Below are positions 56,080-64,000 of a stretch of 64,000 nt of DNA, piece after piece. A program made the translations under genes and the position numbers. Position 1 is the first letter of the stretch, and each line of letters opens with the position of its first letter. Origin of the DNA: Plectrocnemia conspersa (Eukaryota; Arthropoda; Insecta; Trichoptera; Polycentropodidae); the NCBI GenBank assembly GCA_009617715.1, contig VTFK01000068.1, positions 868,001 through 932,000 of the forward strand, in the 5' to 3' direction. The notes beneath the pieces were generated by a model. The model made no database searches, was not told the DNA's origin, and saw only the letters and a program-made list of their open reading frames with translations.

Positions 56080-59000
56080 TTAATTTTTATCACCGATACC
56101 GGCGTTAATGGAAAAATCTGTAAAATCTGAATTGTTCTGCAAAAATAAACATCTTTCATTAGCCAAATGCAACACGGCCAAGAGAGACAAAGATATGCTC
56201 AATGATTCTTTCATATTTGTCGACAATCTACTCGGTAGCCTTTTGTACAAACTACCAAAGTTGGTCTCTGTCACTTCACTGTTTGCAGTAGCGTTCTCCT
56301 TTTCGGCCTCAGTATTGTTCTTCACAGTCAGCATCTTCCACGTTACGCTCTTCAACTGTTTCATGTCGACTTTCTTAGCTCGCATAGCATAAGGTATAAA
56401 TATTTTGGCAATCTAAATCAAAATCATCAGTTATTATTATATAAAAAATACCATTAATAAAATCAAATTAATAAAATACCTTAGGTGGTGGTTCAACCAT
56501 TTCCATTCCCTCGATAATCGAGCCGTTTTGATTGTGAACGTCGCCTTCGATCCCTTCTTCGTTCGTCCATGGTTCAACGCCATCCTAAAATAATAATAAA
56601 TTATAATAATATAAACACAAATGATTAAACTCAAAAGGATTACATTATCTGGTTGGCTGTTAGGACAATAGGAAGTATCGTTTTCATTATTGTAATCATA
56701 ATCGATAACGTCGCTTATCCTCTCGGCTTCTTTCTTTTCTTTGGCAGCTTTTATATCCGAAGCCAACGATAACATGACGCTTTCCTGAAGATAAAACTTT
56801 CTGAAGTGCGTCATGGTGAAACCTTTGTCAATCGGCGTCTTGAAGTTCTTCTCGTTCCAGGCTGTCCCTTGACTCAGTGTCTTTCGGCCGATCATTATTT
56901 TAGCCGGTACGATGGTTCCGTATTCGGGACACTTTTGGCACATTCGATTGAACACCATTCCTTCGCTGATGAAGTCGAGCTGCCTTTTTTTGCGAGAGGG
57001 AGCTTTCTTGACGATTACGGTCGTTATCGTCTGACTGCGCTCTTGCGCTTTGGATCCTATCGATCAGAAGCTTTATTAGCATATAGGATAAACAATTAAT
57101 ATATTTCCACTATTGCCTTTTCTTTTACGAACCTCTATTGACATTATTTTTGAGTTTCCAATGGGATGGACCAGCCCAAGCGCCAACGACTGCACTACTA
57201 TAAGAGTATTCTAAAAATCCATCCGCCTGCGATGAAGGTCTCATATCGATCAAATTAGCAATGACTTTAGACTTATCTGAAAATTATTAGAATAACACTA
57301 TAATATAAATATAAACTAGTTTCACATTATATTATCAGCCACTTCATATGAACACAACATATTATGTGTAATATTACCTCGTCGGATAGCTTGACTCATA
57401 ATGCCAATTTCTTCTTCGTCACTTTCAATCGCAGCTCGATTATCATCGTCGGCTAATCAAAGCAATAAGTTATTGTATAGTAAAATCAACATAATTTCAA
57501 TAAAAATATGACTTACCGTAAACAAAAGTATCATTGTTCGGCAAAGGCTCGACGTCTGCGTTCATATCGAAAGCCATAGTTTGATGAGAAAGATTTAAAT
57601 TATCGTCCATCCAGTTAGTATCAGTTTTATTCCTGGAAATATAAATAAAAATAATCATTAATACGAATTCTTAGAAGTTATTTTTTTTAAATTTCGATTT
57701 CATTAAATTTTTCGTTTTTTTTTTGGTGATTTGTGTCTTGAACTGTGATTTTTTGTTTATTTTATATATTATTTTGGAAGTTTTGGTGCTTTAACGGTTT
57801 TTTTTTATTTCTTGAACTGTGACATGTTTTATTACCATGATTTTTTTTATTGATATTGTGTCAGGGATCCTCAATATTTTTTATATTAAAATTATTAAAT
57901 AATTAGTAATGTCATTTAATTTTTTTTTATATTATTATTTGATTAAATAGCATAAATTAATGACAAAAAAAATCGGTTTTTTACCGGCTGAGAAAAAATT
58001 TGCCCGGAAAACAGTTCAATGACATGCATTTTTCTGACCAAATTCAAGAGAAGGAAAATGCCCTTACCTTCATTCCCTTCTCCCCCAAATGACGTCCCTG
58101 TTTAATTCACGTCAAAAGAAATAAAAACGTGCCAGCGCCGACACGATTTTATTGCTTTTGACGTTAATTTTTGACTTCTGAGAAGTGATAATTGTTTTTG
58201 CGCGCTCCTATTGACCAAAATTCGGTTTGAATACTCTTTGACTAATACTCCCACTTATTTTCTTGAGAGTTGAATTGGCTTAGTTTGTATTTTGGACTTG
58301 TAATTAGTTTTAGAATATTCATTATGTCAAGTTGGGTTTGGTTAATTTGTGTAGGTTAAAATGTACGCTTTGCAACTGGCAGATGAGTTTCAGAGACATT
58401 TTAGAACAGCATATAATTTCACTACCACTTGTCAGATAAATTATACTTTCGCTACTAGAAATATATATCTACTGGTGAAAATGTATTTGGACTTCACTAG
58501 TGAAAATATGACTTCAACGAAAAATACATAATCACTGTAATAGAAAAGTTGAAATTATGTAATTTTAGTAGCAGATAAAATATATTTTCGCTGGTAAAAA
58601 TATATATCTACCGGTGAAAATATATTTAGATATGATTTCACTGAAATTATATATTTTTAAAAATATTGTCAGAATAGATTACAATATTTTTCTTAGATTT
58701 TCTTTGAGCGATAACCCTGAGAATTTTTGGTTTAAGATCAGGGACGTCATTTCAGCTGTTTTCAGAGGGGAGGGGCAAAATTTGGCTAGTCAGTAGTAGT
58801 AGTCGTCAGTAGTCATTTCATTAAATGACACATTTTTCTGGACAAAATCATGGGGGAAACGCCCCCCCCACCTTCCACAAATTACGTCTCCGTCAATGGC
58901 TTATACATAAAACGCACAATTTAGCTACTTCTTCGTCTGGATCCCAATTGTTCATGGAGAAGCCGTGAAACGATTGGCAAATCTGTTCTTCTTTTTTCAT

Positions 59001-60502
59001 GTTTAAGAATGATTTATCGGTGCATTGGAACATCTTCAAATTAGTAATATCCAACTTGTCTGTATCGTCTTCCGGTTTTAAAAATTGCATATCAGATCTA
59101 TTTAAAAGAAAATACACTATAATAATTGAATATATATTATGAAAAAAATCATTGTCAAATATAAACCTCAATATGATTTCCAAGCTTGTATCGTCGATTT
59201 GTAGAGTGACATTGAAAGCTCTGTTAGGCGACGTCATATCGCCGGTTGTCGCTGCCAATTGAGCAAAGAACGGATCGATGTATTCGGTAATTTCGATCTG
59301 AAATAGCGATAAAATAAACGAAATGCAATCTTTTATAATCATTAATGCATTGAGAACTTATTCGTACTTCACTATTTAACTGCGATTGAATGTTTGTCGA
59401 TAGCGAACTTTTAGCATTTTTTTTTCGTTTCTCTTTTTTCTTCTTATTTGGATCGTCTTCGCCGTTAACTGAGTCGTTGGGATCGTTACCAGTATTGTCA
59501 TCATCGTCGACTTTCTTACCTCGTTTAGCCTTAAAAATATTTTTAAATGAAATATGGAGATTGAGTATGTTCAAATAAAAAAATTTTAATATACTAAGTA
59601 GAAAAACGAGCTATATAAACAACTGTGCTCGTGAAAGCTGCCTCTCGCTAATGTATAAAGTATATATAAACAATTGGAAAAAAATTTGGAAGGCATTATC
59701 GATTCTCCGTTCTTGACGAGCATTGTGCAAATTAAAGTTTTGGCTCTTATTTAAATAAATAATATAAAGTCATACATGGATAGCTTTGGAAAGTCCTCCG
59801 GCCATTTTTAAAACATCATGATGAATAGCGTCCACTCGGAATGAGTATATTCTAGCCGATGCGTCCAACGTGGTGGAAGCCATCTGCAAGTTTTCCATGC
59901 GAGAATCGTGTTTTCGTAGCATAGTGAACATGAAATCGATGAGTTGAAGATTCCACGCATTGTCTTTATTGATTTTCTGCAATTGACAGTTAGATTATAA
60001 TACGAATTGCACATTATAATAAAAATTGTCAAGTAACAAACATTTTCAGCATATAACTTGAGACATCCTTGAAAGTGTTCCTTTTGTGGAGAGCTAATTT
60101 CGGAGACGACACTCTTCGGCGATGAAAAATTCCGCGGTGTGCTGAATACTCCCGATGATTTCGATTTATCTGCGGCCAGAAGCTCAGCCCTTTCGGCTTC
60201 ATCGTCATTTTCGATCTAAACATACAATACAAAACTGATAACATATCGACGAATACAATTGAGTGGTTGAAACTGTAAATAGAAGCAAACGACGCATTTG
60301 CTTTAATTTCAAATTTATTCGATATACAACTGTCAACCCAATTGTTGGCGGTAAATAGAAATTTAACGGTTACCTCCGGTCTGGGTCCGTTGGCGGCGAC
60401 GCGATTGAATATGCTGCGTCTCCTCGGACTGATGTCTTTTTGATTGTATCCTTTTGGACCCTTCATCCTTCCAACGGCCATCAATACTTTTGAAGCGCGC
60501 AA
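56080..60502 (-). CDS. barr: Condensin complex subunit 2, Barren/CAP-H (twelve exons, 720 residues)
   Basis: CAP-H is the kleisin of condensin I. It bridges SMC2 and SMC4 to compact mitotic chromosomes. Exons, 5' to 3': 60502-60374, 60215-60042, 59976-59776, 59529-59368, 59297-59167, 59097-58918, 57632-57517, 57452-57378, 57276-57133, 57056-56644, 56584-56480, 56412-56080. All phases agree. Family landmarks are SPRRRSIFN near residue 25, ENKINKDNAWNLQLIDFM (100-117), TLDASARIYSFRVDAIH (136-152), a Lys/Asp-rich linker, YIDPFFAQLAATTG, GFSMNNWD, VGAWAGPSHW (420-429), and DYDYNNENDTSYCP. The last exon carries YAMRAKKVDMKQLKS and LHLANERCLFLQ of the C-terminal SMC4-binding winged helix. Length matches known CAP-H (700-740). 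ATGs at codons 1, 8 and 13 are possible starts. Exons 6 and 7 are separated by 1.3 kb of inserted repeat. Confidence 0.95.
58087..58752 (-). mobile_element. Full copy of the 0.75-kb repeat family, in a barren intron, with 14-bp perfect inverted ends
   Basis: AAATGACGTCCCTG (58087-58100) and CAGGGACGTCATTT (58739-58752) are exact reverse complements. The interior is the reverse complement of 20587-21320, including the CCAGTAGATATATATTTT-type motifs. Flanking blocks at 58016-58086 and 58828-58893 (AATGACA...CATTTTTCTG.(A)CAAA) are direct repeats of each other, so the real unit may be larger or two copies may overlap. The 60-residue frame at 58614-58796 crosses the right end and is not a gene. 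Confidence 0.75.
59098..59166 (-). other. 69-nt stop-free, frame-preserving intron in barren
   Basis: A TTGAG|GTTTAT donor and an AAATAG acceptor bound a 69-base intron that reads through without a stop. Retention would insert 23 hydrophobic residues, which no CAP-H has, so I take it as spliced. Confidence 0.7.
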
Positions 60503-60644
60503 ACAATGATTGTTGCCATGCGTGAAAAATATAAACCAAACATTTTTTTATATATGCTAATAAACGTTACGATCTGAATAAAAATGATTACAAAATTGCA
60601 TTAAAAATTTATTATTTTTATTGTCATATTAGACAGTAGGGATT

Positions 60645-61410
60645 TAGCGTCCTTTATTGATTTAAGTTGGCATAACTGCATTACTCACGTACACACACAT
60701 TCGTACAATTTGACGTTTAACCCGCTTCGACTCAATTAAAAGTTAATTTTATTTTTAAGACTGATTTAAATATAAAAGCGGACAATACAATACCCTTTAA
60801 TAGTTTTAACGATTTTTTTTCGTCAGCGTACTCCGTGAACTTTATCAATTATTCTCGAATAATTTAACGAAATATTGTGTTATTTTATTTGCTTTATATT
60901 AACGTTTCAAAATAATATAGCTTCGTATATTAACAAAAATTGTGTTATATATAATTCATAGTGCAATCTTTTTTTTTTGAAAATATGTGGACGAAAGAGA
61001 AAGTTGAAAAGGCAATTTGGAACCAGTCGCATGATTTTGTGTACAGAAATAATTATCGAAATATATATAATACTAATAATAAATAATCAACAATTAAAAA
61101 TCTTTATTTTACTTACTTTATCATTTATTCTTCATTCATATGCTATAGTTAGATTTAAAAGCTACAATAAAAAGTCACGGGCTGAAGCGGGTTAAACGCC
61201 CAACTACGAATGAGTGTGTGTGCAGTGATGCCAACTAAACCAGTATACTTAAGGACGCTAAAACTTTATTTTATAATTTTTATTTTGTTTATTAATAGGC
61301 AATCGATCCGTTTTTTATTTTGTAATACAATGTTTGAGCGTCCTTTATTATTAGACTGGCTTAAGGTTAATATCACTGCATTATTCACGTACACACTCAT
61401 TCGTATATTA
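60645..61410. mobile_element. Foldback element between barren and RpL18
   Basis: The left arm (about 60645-60735: GATTTAGCGTCCTT ... GGCATAACTGCATTACTCA ... CGTTTAACCCGCTTC) is the approximate reverse complement of 61180-61262 (GAAGCGGGTTAAACG ... ATGAGTGTGTGTGCAGTGAT ... AAGGACGCTAAA). A third arm in the left orientation lies at 61336-61410. The 450-base interior is AT-rich, with a chance 72-residue frame. It lies within 150 bases of the barren start codon and so probably overlaps its promoter. Confidence 0.75.
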
Positions 61411-61767
61411 TATATATAACCATTCATATGAATAGGTATTTGTTAATTATAACGGCGCCACGCTCAGAAATTAGATTTTTATTAACATCTCTGGCTTTTG
61501 GCTCAAACGTTTGCAAAGGTGGCCAACAACATTTTGATACAAGAATACGTCTTAAAATTAAAAACTTAGTTTTTTATCGCAGCACGCGTGCTTATTCTCC
61601 AAACATCGGTTAGGAATCAAGGATGTCATTTGAGGAAATGTAAAATGGTGGCATTTAACACTAGTATTATTTTGTTCAATGACTTCCCCCAGAGTTGATT
61701 TTTTGTGTGATGAAATTAAAAGTCGTAATTTGTTTATAAAAACAAGAAAAGATGGTGTTTTCTATTG
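61411..61767. other. Spacer between the foldback element and the RpL18 3' end
   Basis: No gene seen. It contains a slightly GC-richer stretch (61455-61610) of unknown origin and a short frame at 61679-61903 that runs into the RpL18 3' end antisense; neither has recognisable features. Confidence 0.5.
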
Positions 61768-61773
61768 TTTATT
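61768..61773 (-). promoter_or_regulatory. Polyadenylation signal of RpL18
   Basis: The minus strand reads AATAAA 50 bases past the stop codon, as expected for a ribosomal protein gene with a short 3' UTR. Confidence 0.65.
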
Positions 61774-61823
61774 GGAAAATATTTCAGTATCATACAAACA
61801 AATAAATGCATGTATATTCCAGT

Positions 61824-63968
61824 TTACTTCTTGTATCCACAGCTGCGCCTGCGTCCTCTGGCCTTCTCGAATTTACGTCCCTTGGAGCGAACGTACGGCT
61901 TAGCGTGAGAACCGGGAACGCCTGGAGCGGCACCAAAGTGCTTGTTGGCTTCGCGGGCAGTACGCCTGCCTTGAATCAACAGTGTCTTGCGTCCGGTGGG
62001 CGCGCGAAGAGCCAATTGATCGAATGTCAAGATCTCACCTAAAACAATAAGCCATAATTAATCTCCATAAGCACATAGATAAATTAATTTGGAAAATACC
62101 TCCAGCCTTCAAAATCCTAGCGCGTGCCTTTTCTGTGACGTGCAAGGCGCACACAGACATCTTGGGAATGTCGTAGATTCTGGCATCGTCGGTGACGGTT
62201 CCTACGATGACGGTGATCAAGCCTTCGCGTGTGGGCTTCTTGACGTTACGCACGATCCTGGCCAGCGAGATCGGCGGTCTATTGATCCTGCTCATAAACA
62301 AACGCTTCAGGATGATCCTGTTGAACTTGGCCCTGGTTCTGCGAGCCAGGAATCTATAAAGCTAATAGAAGAAAATATATCAATATAAAGTACAAAATAA
62401 ATTTCAATATGTTTGTCATAATTCGTGTGATTTCAACCGTACTTTGTAAAGAAAACTTGTCATTTAAAATTTTGGATTTCTCCTGACTTGTCCGCATATT
62501 TTAAATAAAATTCAACAACTATGCAAAAAATCACGGATCTTCGAAATAAAGACATTTTGGTGTAAAAACAAGGAGTGATGAGTATCAGACATGTCCAACA
62601 AAGCCAAGATTATTTATTAAAGGAATTCAGAATGGCAAGAACAAATACTGCTTTTCCTCCAGATTTTTTTTTTAGAAGATGTTTATTTTTGTTTTACTCT
62701 TGTACAAAATGCCTAGAATATTAAAAGCTTACAAAAAAAATTTTTTTCTTGATCAATGGAGCTTTAAAGAATAAGACGAGTGATGGAAGTGGGTTACTGC
62801 TACTGCCTTTGAAGGCTGTTTCATCTCAGATTTGCGATGAGAACTTTATTTCAAGACATTCTTTAGCAAATTTGATCTGCAGATAAGAGTGGCGTTTTGT
62901 CTCTAAAACATTCAAGACTATCTATTCGATTGGAAATATGTAACAGAACGATCAGATAACTAATATATATATATGTATTGAGAATCATGGGTGGAAGTTT
63001 GCAAATGCTAATTTAATTGGGTTGACATCTCGATTTAGAGGTTGATTGAACTCAACACTCAATCTATACAATGTTAAAGCAATTAATGAACAAAATGTTG
63101 AGTAAGCTGAGCTTGAAAGGAACTTCACAATGATAGTAATAGTTCAATTTGTGTGGAGATCGAGTCGATGACCTCCAGCCAGATTTCACTCGAATAAGAC
63201 GAATAGTTCTAAAACTTTTATCGGAAATATTGAGTAATTGACAGTAGCTATTATTGTTCATTATATTAGAAAAAAGTATTTTAATTAGGTCATTTTGGTA
63301 TTGAACTTGTCTATCTTGATTATGACGTTTTAATTAACTTCAAGGAATGAGTTAAAAATATGTAAAGAAGCAGGTGTTAAAAATATCACGGTTTGAATTA
63401 AATAATATAAAATAACTTCCGATTCAACTTGAACATTAAATATTAAAATAAAGAGTACGCAATCCATACTATAACAGCTTAGCACTAGTCGCTATAATGA
63501 TCAACGAGCACTAATTTAGACGTACAATAATCAACTAAAAAAACAATCAATGCGACATAACCTACAAATGACATCAACCATATTTAATGAATATTAACAT
63601 TCAATCATTCTACACAAATAGAAAAATATAATCTCGATGAATAAAATTATAGGTTATGTCTTGATCGCCGCCATGACACATAAACATGAAGTTTCTAACA
63701 GAAATTCATTTTCAATATTATTCTACACGTTCAACATAATCAAATCGAGGATCCAATGATAATATATAGTGATATTATGGAATATAAAATGGAGGAATTG
63801 AACGTACCTTGACGAGGAGCCGTAAGTAGATGTCCTGGGACTTGGGCTCCGTGCGACGCACGATGCGGTCATATTTATGATTAATATCGATACCCTGCGA
63901 ACAAATGCAGCGGTCATTGGACGTTTTTATCGAAGAATCGGGCCGATTCCGACGGATTAACTCACCAT
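61824..63968 (-). CDS. RpL18: 60S ribosomal protein L18 (eL18), four coding exons, 188 residues
   Basis: eL18 is a component of the cytosolic large ribosomal subunit. Exons: 63968-63966 (only the ATG, before a GTGAGT donor), 63894-63808, 62361-62100, 62038-61824. Joined, they read [20 protein letters not shown], then VYLRLLVK-like [40 protein letters not shown]-like [43 protein letters not shown] and the basic tail [17 protein letters not shown]. The length equals known animal eL18 (188). All phases are consistent. The start codon alone in exon 1 and a pyrimidine tract upstream fit the architecture of ribosomal protein genes. Confidence 0.97.
62362..63807 (-). other. Intron 2 of RpL18 (1.45 kb)
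   Basis: Ribosomal protein introns often host box C/D or H/ACA snoRNAs. I looked for paired TGATGA/CTGA and ACA-ended hairpins on the minus strand and found none I could support. The sequence is AT-rich with no repeat match elsewhere in the window. Confidence 0.5.
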
Positions 63969-63983
63969 GGTGACAGCTCGCCT

Positions 63984-63991
63984 GAAAAGGG
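63984..63991 (-). promoter_or_regulatory. TOP-like pyrimidine tract of RpL18
   Basis: The minus strand reads CCCTTTTC 15 bases upstream of the ATG. This matches the C-plus-pyrimidine tract at which ribosomal protein mRNAs begin and through which TOR controls their translation. The transcription start itself is not demonstrated. Confidence 0.55.
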
Positions 63992-64000
63992 CCGCGCGGC

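Noticed and set aside
56806..57099. 97-codon plus-strand frame
   Set aside because: It is antisense to barren exon 10, which has clear CAP-H similarity.
59224..59574. 116-codon minus-strand frame taken as a separate gene
   Set aside because: It is barren exon 4 read on through its intron into exon 5 in the wrong frame.
62362..63807. snoRNA in the RpL18 intron
   Set aside because: No paired C/D boxes or H/ACA hairpins that I could support by eye.

Overview
This is AT-rich, intron-rich animal DNA that reads as an insect genome. Four conserved nuclear genes can be rebuilt exon by exon: a sphingosine kinase, a multi-Tudor germ-line protein, the condensin I kleisin Barren/CAP-H, and ribosomal protein L18. 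Around and inside them lies a dense layer of transposable-element debris. The LINE relics, the Tc1 relic, the hAT-type short elements and the Ty3/gypsy element with a serine-tRNA-like primer site all fit an insect. I cannot fix the order from the sequence alone.

Layout. 1-703 is a decayed Jockey-type LINE. 4828-38625 (minus strand) is the sphingosine kinase gene. Its three coding exons (38625-37751, 16285-16186, 5727-4828) are separated by introns of 21.5 kb and 10.5 kb, and they join in frame to 624 codons. The introns hold most of the mobile DNA, including a nearly intact Ty3/gypsy element (about 21754-29359 or slightly longer), a hAT-like insertion with duplicated target site (20210-21453), a LINE relic, a Tc1/mariner relic and several short inverted-repeat elements. 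40311-51014 (plus strand) is the tudor-like gene: ten coding exons, 2241 codons, eight Tudor cores and a repetitive acidic tail. 51015-56079 is a gene-free convergent interval with relics of a LINE and a hAT transposase. 56080-60502 (minus strand) is barren: twelve exons, 720 codons. 61824-63968 (minus strand) is RpL18: four exons, 188 codons, with a pyrimidine-tract (TOP-like) start at the window edge.

The most unusual object is the gypsy element. Between the RNase H and the integrase of its pol polyprotein lies a segment of about 130 residues with the signatures of a macrodomain of the OARD1/TARG1 (ADP-ribosyl-glutamate hydrolase) type. It keeps the lysine and aspartate known to be catalytic in that family. 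The reading frame is open straight through it, so it looks like a working part of the polyprotein. I know of no description of such a domain at this position; that needs a database search.

The four host genes have no evident shared pathway. Tudor (piRNA and germ plasm) and Barren (mitotic chromosomes) are convergent neighbours. Sphingosine kinase and tudor are divergent, with 1.7 kb between their start codons. All splice sites given were read by eye from GT/AG signals, reading phase and protein continuity.
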